From assembly GCA_012934845.2 (NCBI GenBank), contig WNNJ02003240.1:62001-126000 (forward strand): a stretch of DNA of 64,000 nt, given 5' to 3'. This stretch comes from Pomphorhynchus laevis (Eukaryota; Acanthocephala; Palaeacanthocephala; Echinorhynchida; Pomphorhynchidae). Within the stretch, counting starts at the first letter, position 1, and each line of letters starts with the position of its first letter. Below are positions 22,981 to 34,213 of the stretch, one piece after another. A program made the translations under genes and the position numbers. A model generated the notes under the pieces. That model searched no databases. It was given only the letters and a program-made list of their open reading frames with translations, and was not told the DNA's origin.

Positions 22981-23229
22981 TATTTATACTTTATGATAAT
23001 AAAGTATAAATATAATATTATATTTATATTAATAGTATAAATATAATATTATATTTATATTAATAATATAAATTTAATATAATATTACTTTGTAATAATA
23101 TACTACAAAGTATATTATTTATCCATCCATAAAAATTTTCCACTTAAGAGTTTAAATTTATTTTTAATAATACTTTGACGATTTATATTTTACTATTTTC
23201 TGTTTGATTTAATTTTTATAGTAACCTAG

Positions 23230-23464
23230 TTAATTAAGCGTTCACATCTAGATATATACCTTCTTTATCATCAATATTGGTTTTATTATGAATAAGGCTA
23301 CCTGGATAAATTTGTTCACTAATTGAATAAAAATTATTAAAAATTAATTTTAATACCCATGTTTTATTAATATATTGGAACAAATATTTTATATCTTTAT
23401 ATAGTTTAGATTTATTTGTTAAACAGTTATTTGTTGATTTATATATTTTACAATATATTATCAA
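23230..23464 (-). pseudogene. AT-rich PLE RT palm fragment
   Basis: The minus-strand frame contains FNNFYSISEQIYPGSLI followed by NKTNIDDKEG, the strand after the YIDD box in this PLE family. The YIDD itself is degenerate here. Confidence 0.6.
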
Positions 23465-23589
23465 TATAATACATTATATCAATACATTATCAATATAATA
23501 TATTATCAATATATTATATTACATTACTATATTATCAATATATTATCAATTAAATTAAATAGGAAATATTTAAATTCAATTTTTATGAA

Positions 23590-23700
23590 TTAATTAATAA
23601 ATAATATACGACACATCAGAATAATAGATAATACGCCATCAAAATTAAGATGAGAGGTAATCAGAATGAGCTGTTATGTTGTCAGGTTTCGGAACCTATT
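23590..23700 (-). repeat. AT-rich PLE terminal repeat fragment
   Basis: The minus strand carries GAAACCTGACAACATAACAG and the adjacent conserved text of the family's terminal repeat. Confidence 0.65.
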
Positions 23701-23899
23701 CCTCAGCCTATATATTATAAGGCAAGATTTTGTGTTACTCAAAATTTCATGATCATAATGATAAAAATCGAATCATAAAATCATCAGTTTAGAACTGATT
23801 ATGGTATATATTCTGATATATATGATATGTATTAGAATTAAGATTAGTGGTCATCCTCCAGATGACCACTTTCATTTAATCGAATTGCAAAGAAATCAC

Positions 23900-24112
23900 C
23901 TTCATATAATTCCATTAAATCGCTCAACCTGACCATTTAAACAAGGATGATACGGAGTATAATGAGTTAGCGAAATTCCATTTGTGAGGAGGTACTTACG
24001 AAATGGAGTTGATATAAAGCATGCAGCGCGGTCAGTGTGCATAATATTCGGTGTTTCAAAGATTGCAAATATTTGATTCATGCATTGTTGAACTACAGAA
24101 GTTATTTGGTTA
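23900..24112 (-). pseudogene. LTR-retrotransposon integrase fossil (Ty3/gypsy-like)
   Basis: A short minus-strand segment shows the integrase core pattern: HTDRAACF, an FRKYLLTNGI helix region, and TPYHPCLNGQVERFN. It is an isolated, truncated fragment with no LTRs, gag or polymerase nearby. Old and broken. Confidence 0.75.
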
Positions 24113-24133
24113 ATTGATTAAATTATTTGCTGG

Positions 24134-24245
24134 AATATGTTTCAATACATTGATGATATATGTGTATTTAACTTTAATAATTTTTATTCAATAAGTGAAC
24201 AAATTTATCCAGGTAACCTTATCCTTAATAAAACTAATATTAAGC
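24134..24245 (+). pseudogene. AT-rich PLE RT palm fragment with YIDD
   Basis: Reads MFQYIDDICVFNFNN, YSISEQIYPG and LILNKTN on the plus strand. This is nearly the same text as on the minus strand at 22.5 kb, so the two copies are inverted relative to each other. Isolated fragment. Confidence 0.75.
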
Positions 24246-25489
24246 AAATAAAATATTTGCTGGCTATTGAATACGTTTAAAACATAAACATATTGACACT
24301 TTTTCTTGAATATTAATAATTCAATCAAGTCAATTAAATTATGAATTGATTTTTATAAATAATATTTAAATTCTTGGGAATTTATTTAGCAGAATATAAT
24401 TCGGTGTTTGATCCGAAATCTTCTTTACAATAAACTTGTTTATTTTTTCGAATATGCTATCGACTCGATATACTATCGCTGATAAGATATATTGACTTAA
24501 TATACTATTGAACTCTCGAGATATTTTCATTTGATATATAATTCCAAACAAATATTTACATAATTTTCAACTTTGATTAATTTGCGTACAAAACAATTAG
24601 TAGTAGTTTCTTTATGGTATTTTATTTTAATTTTCATTCAATGTTTTTGTATTTCTTGGTTAATTATTTATAAGCATATTTTAGTGATCCATTTGCCAAA
24701 TTTTGTAAAACAAAAATCTGATTTTGGGACGATAGCCTTGCTATTCTAAAATCCAGAGAGACTAATCAAGAAGACTAATCGAGTTTAGTTTCCTTCACTT
24801 AATTCATATGGTACGTTCAGCAAAGAATTAAAAATTTGGAAAGTAGTTATACTAAAGTATAATCATACATTTTGATACATTTTGGGATATGTCCTTTATA
24901 TCAATATATAATTGATATCAATTCAATATCAACTTAGTAAAGCCACGTATTTCGGATCATAAATTAAAAATTGAAATATCTTAATTATAAATTCTTATAA
25001 CACGGTATTTTAATGAAACAATTAATTTATGGCATGTTTAGAATAAATTTTGATAATGGCAAATAATATAATTACATATTTTTAAAATTAAAAAATAACA
25101 ATTTTTTTATTTTTAAAACTCAATTTATGTTGTGATTAATAAATAATATTCCATGTAAATAACAAACAATATAAATAAAATTACATACATTTTCAAATAC
25201 CCTTTAGTTGAATTATTCTACAAAAAATATTTAAATAAAAGTTGACACCAAGTTTCCACAAGGTGGTTAAGTGTTTTTATAAAATGAAATCCAACATGAA
25301 TATCATTAAATTATATTTAAAAATCGCATCATTATAACCTTTGAATATGCAAAATACGATCTTAAAAATATTTTCATTGCCAGAAATGTTTGATTTGAAA
25401 TGCAATGTAATAATAAATGAATTTATTTATTAAATAATTTATTAATAAACGATTAATAGATAATATATAACATGTTGAGAATAGATTCA
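24246..25489. other. AT-rich sequence, nothing recognised
   Basis: Very AT-rich, with short low-complexity frames only. No repeat family or gene was identified. Confidence 0.4.
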
Positions 25490-25620
25490 GTGCAATTAGA
25501 TAATAGATAGCATGTTCAGTGCAAAAAAAAATAAATACATTTTCAGGAGGATCTACTATGTTATCAGATATCGGTCACTATTCCTTAATCCAACATAGCA
25601 GCAGCGTAGCTAATGATGTA
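25490..25620 (-). repeat. AT-rich PLE terminal repeat fragment
   Basis: The minus strand contains the GCTGCTATGTTGGATTAAGG box and, 3' of it, GATAACATAGTAGATCCTCC, matching the terminal repeat at 21.7 kb in inverse orientation. Confidence 0.65.
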
Positions 25621-25734
25621 TTATTATAGATGTACTTTTATTATCAAAATATATTCCTTATTCTGGCACAGAGTATATGGAGTATTATATATAGTATATA
25701 GTATATATAATATATATAGTATTTAATATGGAGT

Positions 25735-26110
25735 ATGTCAGTTCCTCCTCGTGGTGCCTCTGAAAACTCCCAGCAGCATACCAGCTGCGGGGTCAACTAA
25801 ACGCGGATAACTTCCGATGACAGGTCATACAACATGCCGATCATGAGAATACTAACAAAAGTCGTTATAATGGTAAAGTCTTTCACTTTTCGAAATGGAG
25901 CTAGGGCGTACGCCGCAATCGACGCGGTCGGACTTCTCGAGACTTCTCAGAATTTTATACTTCTCAGAATTATCGCAAGACTTCTCAGGACTTCTTAATC
26001 GACGCTAAAGACTTTCGGACTTCACTCGGGATAGGCTCATAATAGGGCAAAATGGAGGACCAAATCCTACACAGCCGACCTCACCTCAAGGCGGGATAAA
26101 GGCTTAAAAA
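25735..26110. other. GC-richer island, unidentified, with GACTTCTCAG repeats
   Basis: About 375 bp noticeably richer in G+C than its surroundings. It contains five or six loose repeats of ACTTCTCAGAA/GACTTCTCGA between about 25938 and 26000 and a CCTCAAGGCGGGATAAAGGC end. No protein match was found on either strand. It may be the untranslated part of a retroelement or a separate dispersed repeat. Confidence 0.45.
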
Positions 26111-26520
26111 GATATTTAATATTTTTAAATATTTTAAAAGTATTGGATTTATTTCTAAACTTGATGTGTTTGAAACAAACATCAGCAAGCGCTTTGCTGT
26201 TTTACAAATTTCTTTATTACAAATTCGAATTTCTGAAGTACAAATTTCTTTTTACGTGGAAATTTTAAAATTTTAAGTGCAAGAAGATAAATTATAAGTA
26301 GTTAGGTAATCAGTAATTGAAGCTAAATAAAACTATCATTAGAAATTGTTGTTATTTTCTCTTACGTGTTGCTCACCATATGATTTAAAAAGTGCCCCCT
26401 TAGTAGTGTCCACATGATGCGTGGGCATTAATATCCTGTCATTTTGCTTAACATTTAAATCAATGAATTAGTTAATTATATGATATTCTAATATTTGAGG
26501 AGCTTTCCACTTGTTCATGC
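26111..26520. other. intergenic sequence, nothing recognised
   Basis: AT-rich; no frame or repeat assigned. Confidence 0.4.
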
Positions 26521-26802
26521 ATGTGGTGTAGAACTTATAACACACTTGTATTAATGAAAGGTAAAATGTTATTCTACCCGGATAATTTAAAGGTTGTCCA
26601 AATCCCACAATTTCGGTGTCTTCCAGATCATTTGCAAAATATGTATTTAATTAAAGTTTCAGAAAATACGGAATTTGAAATAAAACATACCGGTAACAAC
26701 TGCCTTGTTTTATATTTTTCGTCAATTTGCCAACCGAAAAATTTTCGTTTAGTTATGGCTATCAACGACGGAAATTGCAAAATTCAGATAACCACTTGCT
26801 GA
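26521..26802 (+). CDS. unrecognised 93-codon open frame, doubtful
   Basis: The frame has mixed amino-acid composition and four cysteines in the second half (NCLVLYF, SICQ, GNCKIQITTC), unlike the Lys/Asn/Ile-only frames around it. It could be an exon of a small secreted or beta-rich protein, or chance. I recognise no domain, and no neighbouring exon could be joined. Low confidence. Confidence 0.2.
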   Translation: MWCRTYNTLVLMKGKMLFYPDNLKVVQIPQFRCLPDHLQNMYLIKVSENTEFEIKHTGNNCLVLYFSSICQPKNFRLVMAINDGNCKIQITTC

Positions 26803-28519
26803 AATACATACATATTCCATACGCATACAGACAGAAAAAAGATAATTATGTCTATATTGCTATACTTTAAAATCGAAATTGTTTTATCTAAATTTCTATT
26901 AACCCCTTGTTCTATTGTATCCTGTTCTTCCTCTCTTCCTATTCACAGTCCGATGTGCTGTCTATTTATACAAAATAGAAATAGTTTAAATAGTCAAGAA
27001 CTGAAATAATGATCGTTATCTTATTTTTCGAAGAGGATGTGTTCCGCCAAATAAGCAAAGTGGTGTTTTAGCACAACAATTTGCATGTACAGGTCAACAT
27101 GCACTGTTGCTGGTGTTAAGATCTTCTCTATTTCATATCTCAATAAAAATTGTTATTATTGCCTGCACTGCACGTTGGGATATATGTATATATCAACACG
27201 AGAAGGATGGCGATTATTAACAAGCATGCACATCATAGTACATATCACGAAGATACATAATAAAACCATCGAACATTTGGCAAAAAGAAGAAATGACAAT
27301 TTGTCACTTTTTACTTTAAAAATACCTTCATTCAAATTGTAGATTGTTTTTAAGGAAATGTAAAAAAGTACAAAGAAAAACAGATGTTCGACATATCGGC
27401 ATATTTTTATAGAGATAAATTCCATGAAATTTGCTACTTATAATTTGTACAAAATATTCTTCTATCGACCGTCAAAAATACAAGGCTATATTTTCAAAGA
27501 AGTATATACAAGTCATCCAATTATAAATACATCAGAAATAACTTAAGCAAAAATAAAGTTCCGATTAAAAGTAACAAAACTTTAAATTTAGTTTTATTAA
27601 TTATTATTTTTAGTTAATTTTAAATAACTAAAAACGTTAGCATCGCCATCCAACGTGGAAATGCTGTCAGCATTCTGGCAACGGCTCCAAAGGGCAAGAA
27701 CATGGTAGGCTGGTGGTAGCAGCCAGTCTTGCTAAAAGAATAACAGTTCTCTACGAAGAAGACAAACGTTCTCCTTAAGTCAATTGTATTAATTTAATGA
27801 TTACTTTACTTCCCTAAAAGATTGTTATTTGTAAAACAAAAAAAAATAAATTATGAACGTTTTAATACACCATTCATAATTAATAAAGCTCTTATATGGA
27901 AATCGCATATTTTAATTGTTCAAGTTTAATCTAAGAATCGATGACGGATAAATCAGCTAAACTTTATTCTACTTGCTTGTATTTATTATTATTGTATTAA
28001 TTATTATTTTATTATTTTTAGTTAATTTTGAATTAGTTTTTTATCCGGATAATTCAAAGGCGAGAATACATTTTTATTAAACAGATCCGTTTCAAATATT
28101 TCGGTGATGCTTAGACTCACAATGTTCAAGGAAAACAAGTGTAATCAGTTAAGTGCTAGAGTTCAAATAGCTAACGCTTAAAATGTTTTTCGTAAAAATT
28201 TTTACGAAAAATAAAATACGAAACAATCTATACATTAAATTGTAATTTTGTCAGCTGCAGGCTTACAGTGTCAGCAGCAGACTTACAAGTCCACCAACTA
28301 ACAAAAAAGTAGCAAAAGTTTAGCATTTAAATTACTTAAATTGTTTAAATGGGATCGGAATTGGCTGGGATCAGATTTGGCGTTTGGCGTTTGGCAATTT
28401 AATCTATACATTGAATTTACAATTTTTAATTTCTACACATATTATTATTTATAATTTTAATTTCTAGATATGTTTTAGACATGGAACTGAAAACACAGTT
28501 GCACGTGTAAATAGTTTAT
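26803..28519. other. intergenic sequence, nothing recognised
   Basis: Opposing short frames at 27085-27425 overlap and neither is convincing. A short CAGCTGCAGGCTTACAGTGT direct echo occurs near 28252-28290. Confidence 0.4.
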
Positions 28520-28920
28520 ATTTAACAAAATTGTAATGAGTAGCGATTGGCAAGCGTATTATTCCTACAGATTTGTCAATTGATCAAGATCATTGACTCT
28601 CAAGAGCACTGGCATTATAAAAAACGAACACTTAACAACTACTTTTAATTGCAAACAGAACCATCTGTAAAGCAAATTTCTATTTGTTGATCAATCTTGT
28701 TTCTACTAAAATATGCCAGCTTGTCAAATACAGTCCTTCATTTGACGAAGCTATCAAGAAACTCGACTTACATTTACAAAAACTATCAATCCATATTGGC
28801 ACACTTTTAGAAACACACATGATGACAAAATATATCAATCAGTCTGGAAAAGTATCTTCGACAATTATAGGAACTTACAGATTCGTCCGGCTTCATAAAG
28901 ATTTTCTTAATAATAACTAA
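28520..28920 (+). other. possible decayed retroelement gag-like segment
   Basis: The 78-codon frame at 28684-28920 includes SPSFDEAIKKLDLHLQK, which loosely resembles the helical part of LTR-retrotransposon gag proteins. The similarity is weak and could be chance. If real it is an old, broken fragment. Confidence 0.2.
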
Positions 28921-28974
28921 TACACAAATAGAAAAAGCAAAGCACTTTAATGTACAGTTTACTAATCAATCCTC

Positions 28975-29125
28975 GGCATAGAGGAAAATTCTTCTATATT
29001 GCAGGGGCGGTATTAGGCCCCACCAGCAAACACCAACGTGACGCTTTCCGAGTGAGCCATCCTGGGTCCGCCACATACCTGAGAGCCCAAACGTAGCGCA
29101 CGATAGACAATATTCTCGACATGAG
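28975..29125. other. GC-rich 150-bp island, unidentified
   Basis: Surrounded by AT-rich DNA and rich in short stems (for example GGGGC/GCCCC around 29005-29020). The minus strand has CAG-GTATGTGG like a splice donor and, 3' of the stems, AGAATTTTCC like a weak Sm site. It may be a structured RNA gene or a slice of a retroelement; neither could be confirmed. Confidence 0.3.
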
Positions 29126-30129
29126 GAGTTTAAGAAACCTTTATCTATTTGATGTAGATGTTGTAGATGGACCATACTTTTAAACAGTATATTTTGGCAG
29201 TATTTAAATTCCATGTTTAATCGTTTGAATGGTTGGTTCGCTGCTAGTCCCAAGGGATTTGTATGACTGCATAATTGCAGCCAACACGAAACATATTCGA
29301 CATTGGTTAATTACTTTGATGACATATGATTTGTCGAAAAGAAGATTGTGCTGCTTGATATAATGTATGCGGTTCCCGGATGACAATTTGAAATATGTAT
29401 TTTTTGGCTTGGTCAATATGTATGTTAAAATATGTATTTTTTCAACTTCGACTGTAAATGCAATATCGAATAAAAAGGCCATATAACTGATACGTCCAAT
29501 GCATACATATCAATTATGTTAGAAAAACGGTTACGTGTGTAGAGAAAATCTTATCTTAATTGATATATATTTTGCCTGCGGAATCGTTTTCCCGGATGGC
29601 AGATTGAAATATGTATTTTTTGGATTGGTCAAAAGACTTTAGCCTAAAGCAAGCACATGCTATTCGTAACATTGCATCGGCAGCTTTATTGCTGATTCTC
29701 ACTCGGTATTTGATTTAATATAATGTAGTCTTATGGTTGAATGTGAATTATCAGTTTCGACGATTAATGGGTAAGTAGATTTGTACACAGCCAAAGTACG
29801 CGTTGATATTTATTGAGATTTTTGACGAATCTTTGCAAAGAATAAATGAGTTCATTTAGAGTAATATGACAGTAAACCAAAAAACTTTGCATTGACTTTA
29901 ACGAGGTGAGGAATAAATCATGAACGATGGGTTTAGATCTGGATAAGTTTTGATGGATCCTTGACTCGTATAATGGCATAAAAAACTCAGCTCAGTTTTC
30001 TGATACTTGATATTTCTGCCAATTTTAGGTTTATGTTCTTGGTTACTTTACAAAATTTCAGATATCTTTTGTAACGTTCATCGTCGTTGTTTCTGCTCAT
30101 GATATGTGATTTTCCGGGATAATGCTATT
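29126..30129. other. intergenic sequence, nothing recognised
   Basis: Two similar short stretches (CGGATGACAATTTGAAATAT near 29378 and CGGATGGCAGATTGAAATAT near 29592) show a local duplication. No gene was seen. Confidence 0.4.
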
Positions 30130-30360
30130 CAACAACAACGATTTTATTAAATACATCAATAACCTATAAGTAGCATACAAGAAAAAAACAGACAGTCATA
30201 ACATAGTCAGAAAAAACGGCAGCACAACTTCGGTCTTCAACAATTTATGTCTTCTACTTTCTCTTCTATGGCCTCAAATCCATGGGGATCTGAGCCCACC
30301 AACCGATCCAACACGCCGCCTTTCGACTGAACCACCCGGGGTCTTTCACCCCCGGGTGGT
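30130..30360 (-). mobile_element. LINE-A copy 3, 3' end only
   Basis: The minus strand reads GGGGGTGAAAGACCCCGGGT, GGTTCAGTCGAAAGGCGGCG and a TAATAAAATCGTTGTTGTTG tail. It matches the last ~200 bp of the LINE-A copies at 11.3 and 15.1 kb. It is heavily 5'-truncated. An 11-bp perfect hairpin (30331-30341 with 30350-30360) marks the truncation point. Confidence 0.8.
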
Positions 30361-31085
30361 ATCTATTAAATTATTTAAATGATTTTGAAGACAGCCAATA
30401 TTTTTACATATTGTTGCAATTCTTAAAATTTCATTATTTAATGTATTATATTTTAAATTATATGGTATGCATGAATGCTCATGCAAAACAATTATTGATA
30501 ATTTAAATATGCAATCTTTACGATATAAAAAAATAAATAAATGTGTTTAAATATTTCTAGTAGTTTTAATTTATGTTAATTTAATGTTCATATCTAGATA
30601 TACACTTTATTTATCATTAATATTGGTTTTGTTAAGAATAAGTCTACCTGGATAAATTTGTTTATTCATAAATATTTTGAAACATAAATTTCATATATTT
30701 ACTTAATTTAGACTCAAATTCACATTCTATAAATTTAGCTAATGATCTTCCGCTAATTATTTTAAATTTATTTTTAACAATATGTTGTTGATTTATATAT
30801 TTAAATATTTTCTGTTTTAAGATATTTTTTATACTACCGTTGTTTAGAATATGCAAATATTAAACTATTTAAATGATTTTGAAGAAAGCCAATATCATTA
30901 CATATTGTTGCAATTCTTAAAATTTCATTATTTAATGTATTATATTTTTTATTATATGGTATGCATGGTATACATACTACGACAATTCTTAACATAAACA
31001 TTATCTTTAACATTATATGGTAAAATAATTAAAAATAAATTTAAACTCTTAAATTTATCCATCTTACGGATAGATGGTAAATAAT
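30361..31085 (-). pseudogene. AT-rich PLE RT fragments, at least three pieces
   Basis: The minus strand carries thumb segments at about 30370-30480 and 30850-30965 and a palm-strand segment at about 30595-30680 (YPG-LI-NKTN type). All are decayed. The repeated pieces imply several partial copies in tandem. Confidence 0.55.
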
Positions 31086-31399
31086 TTACTCCTTGTCGGA
31101 ATAAGCTTTTATGTGCTATATAATCAAATTACTGAATTCTCGGCATTTTATTATATTGTTTAATAATATGTAATGGTTAAAATGGTCGAATCATAATAAT
31201 GATTAAATGGTAAATTCTCTTTAATAAGTTTTATGAATTTGAATAATCTTTCAATTCAATAAAATAATTAAAATTAATTGATGAATTAAATAAATTCAAT
31301 TTTTATTTGATATGTATAATCTTTCAATTCAATTTACAATGTATAAATCAACAAAATATTATTGAAAATAAAATTTTAACAATTAAGCAAAAAAATACA
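31086..31399. other. AT-rich sequence, nothing recognised
   Basis: Low-complexity AATTAAAT-rich DNA between PLE fragments. Confidence 0.4.
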
Positions 31400-32110
31400 A
31401 TGCGTTTTGTATTAGAATAGGATAAACCAAATAATCAAATTTCATTAGAGGAAATACGTCATCGATATATATATTTAAATATTTTTATATAAAAATGTTA
31501 ATATAAAAATATCATCAAACAGACAATAGTAAAATATATAATTCAACAAATTTATTTTTTATTAAAAATAAATTTAAACAATTAAATTCATTTGTTAAAT
31601 AAACTTTGTTTAAATTAATTAAATTTAATTGTTAAACAATAACATTTTTTTCTGTGAATTATGAAAACCAAAAGTTCTTAACAGATCGCAGGTTACAATC
31701 GTGAAAAGAAAAAACGAAAAAATACAGGTATTTTGTAGGTGCTGGGATACTGAGAGGGGTCGCCACACCCAAGGGATATAGGTTGTATCAAGGAATATAT
31801 TATCAGAAATTAATCTTAATTCTAATACACTTTATGCTAATTGAGTATTAGCACAATTGTGCTAATTGTTGGGTCGTAACCTGATAACATAGCAGTTCCT
31901 CTTTACGACCGCTAATCCTTATATTGATACATCATCTGTTATTTATAAGTTCATTCATAAAAACAGACTTTTATTTTAAATTTTAACTTGATATAAATGA
32001 ACAGAATAATGCACACTAAATAATCTTATATAATTATTTATTATTTATCTTTATTTATATATCGTATAAAATACGCAAGCTCAGTTATCTGATTCATTTT
32101 CGTTGGAATC
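31400..32110 (+). repeat. AT-rich PLE terminal repeat, interrupted
   Basis: The left part (31400-31465, ending CATTAGAGGAAATACGTCAT) and right part (31860-32110, starting GTTGGGTCGTAACCTGATAA) match the two halves of the terminal repeat at 21.5-21.85 kb. About 390 bp of AT-rich DNA separate them. Confidence 0.6.
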
Positions 32111-32354
32111 AACAGTTACCTAAAACTGTCTAAGTACAATGTTGTACTCGCGTTTCCGTTCAATAAATTTTGCGGAGTGACAAAATATAATGATTAAAAT
32201 AATCGAAACATGTTACTTTTGTATAATTCACTTTTTAAATTTCATTAATAGAAATTTATAATAAATTTGGATTATCGAAACTAAATTAATGACAATCGAT
32301 AATTTTAAAAGATAAAATGTGATTTAAAAATAAAATCGTAGTGTTTAATTAGAT

Positions 32355-33338
32355 CTAGTTATTAACTTCTAGCTCAGATGCTGATAAAATCTCATAGTCC
32401 TCACTGCTATGTTTGGAATCCGAATGAATATCATCATTTGTGATATCCAAATCATCATTGCTATTTTCAATTTCGTTTTTATTATTTGCCAAAGAGGTCG
32501 TAAGGGATTCCTCTTCTTTGATCGGTTCTAACTGGCTCTGATATTGCAGTGATTTACTGTCTGTTCTAGATGACACGCTTTTCTTTCGTTTACTTTTCGG
32601 ATACTTCACTTCGTACATAGGCACAAAGGATTCAAAGAATCCGACATCTTCGCTCAGATTAGGCAAAAACCAAAAATGAATGGTTCCTCTAGTTGCCAAC
32701 CAAACGAGAGAAAATAATATGTATTTTATCAAGGCAAGCGTCAGTAGAACACCTAAAAGCGCTGCAGACCCAATAGATCCATATAGTGTTATAGATCGGA
32801 ATTTTGCAGGCCATAAAGGAAACAGGCAACAAGCAATAACCACAATAACGACTAAACTGCCTATTACATACTGTTTCAATGTCGCAGGTTCATATACCCA
32901 AACATATATATCATCACCCAAATCAAAGAATACTTGAGATTCGTGTACTTCCAATTTGTACTTGCGTTTCTCTTCGGGGTTTGATTTCGGCTTATATACC
33001 TTATAACTTCGATGTATCATATTTTTATCAATTAAAGCTTGAAAATAATCAATACAGTCTATTCTATTTCGAAACAATACCGGATGTCCTTTCGATGATT
33101 CATGACCCTTGAACTCAGCCCAGTTGGAGTTCATTAAAGTATCTACAGCAGCTGTACCGTTAAAATAATCGACTTTCATTCCTGCTAAAATACCCTTCTT
33201 TGTAGGCGTAGAGAATCTTAGATACTTTGCAATTTTATCGAAAAGCTTTTTCGTAATATGAGATTGCTGAGAACTGGCGGAATCATCACGTATTTTAGAT
33301 TTCGTAGATGGTAAATAACGCTTTCGTTCCGATACCAT
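32355..33338 (-). CDS. SEC62: SEC62, preprotein translocation subunit
   Basis: 327 codons, single exon. SEC62 works with SEC61 and SEC63 at the ER membrane in post-translational import of secretory precursors. The conserved N-terminal domain starts with AKYLRFSTPTKKG (37-49) and VDYFNGTAAVDTLMNSNWAEF. KYKLEVHESQVFFDLGDDIY (127-145) leads into the first membrane segment (about 157-177, ending FPLWP). The second segment is at about 186-213, then HFWFLPNLSEDVGFFESFVP, a near-invariant SEC62 block. The C-tail is acidic and serine-rich. It ends in EDYEILSASELE, where YEIL (315-318) sits at the place of the LC3-interacting motif in vertebrate SEC62, so a role in ER-phagy may be conserved (inference). 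It lacks the long Lys-rich insert of human SEC62. A probable acceptor (TTTAAATTTAAG) lies just upstream of the ATG, so a 5' non-coding exon is possible. Confidence 0.96.
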   Translation of the reverse strand: MVSERKRYLPSTKSKIRDDSASSQQSHITKKLFDKIAKYLRFSTPTKKGILAGMKVDYFNGTAAVDTLMNSNWAEFKGHESSKGHPVLFRNRIDCIDYFQALIDKNMIHRSYKVYKPKSNPEEKRKYKLEVHESQVFFDLGDDIYVWVYEPATLKQYVIGSLVVIVVIACCLFPLWPAKFRSITLYGSIGSAALLGVLLTLALIKYILFSLVWLATRGTIHFWFLPNLSEDVGFFESFVPMYEVKYPKSKRKKSVSSRTDSKSLQYQSQLEPIKEEESLTTSLANNKNEIENSNDDLDITNDDIHSDSKHSSEDYEILSASELEVNN

Positions 33339-33907
33339 TTCAAGTTTGGTAAAACATCTCTTAAATTTAAACAGATAAAAAATTAAAATTGTAAAAAGTA
33401 AAAAATGAAATTGCGAGCATATCTAATCAGTTCATAATACTTTGTCAAATCATATAACTGACTAGAAAAATACAAATTTCGTCGAAATTCGACCATTCTT
33501 GTCATATCATATTTTATCAAAATAATCTTGATATAATTAAAATGTAGATAAATTAATCTGATTAGGATATAAATCCGATTCGGATATTTCGATCGTCGTA
33601 CTAATATTAAGATTAGGTAGTTATATTAAGATTAGATAGCAACACAGCTATTTATGTAAGCGTTAACAGCAACTGTACTTTAAATTACAATGCAATCGAA
33701 ATGTCACCTTTTTAAAAATCACAAATTTTTAAATCCTTCATTATTAGCACATATTAAAAGCCATGATCGATATTTAGATAGTTAGAAAGGTAAAAAAGAA
33801 CAATAAAAAAGTCATTACACTAAGCATCTCCTTGAATAGGATTCGGTAAAATCATTATATTTAACGATATACAGATGATATATTTCACATAAATTAAAAT
33901 TAAATAT
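33339..33907. promoter_or_regulatory. SEC62 upstream region
   Basis: AT-rich and expected to hold the 5' UTR, promoter or a first intron. No specific element can be named. Confidence 0.3.
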
Positions 33908-34213
33908 TGTGATAATTGTTGATCCTAGTTATCGCTTGTTTGTCCGTTTATGATGATCAATCATTTTAAGATTAATATACAATTATGTAAATTTTATAAT
34001 CTATATAATGATATAGATTATGCAATAATGATATAGATTGTATAATAATGTAGATTATGTGATAATTGTCGATCCTAGTTATCATTTATCTTTCATTTTA
34101 GAATGATCAATCATTTTAAGATTAATATACAATTATGTAAATTTTATAATCTATATAATGATATAGATTATGTAATAATGATATAGATTTTATAATAATA
34201 ATGTAGATTATGT
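33908..34213. repeat. tandem duplication, about 152-bp unit, two copies
   Basis: GTGATAATTGTTGATCCTAG opens the first unit and GTGATAATTGTCGATCCTAG the second. Both continue through GATGATCAATCATTTTAAGA-like text and ATAATGATATAGATT. A third start appears near 34212 and becomes the left edge of the larger duplication. Confidence 0.85.

Noticed and set aside
32680-33112. Plus-strand frames over SEC62
   Set aside because: Antisense shadows of a well-supported gene.
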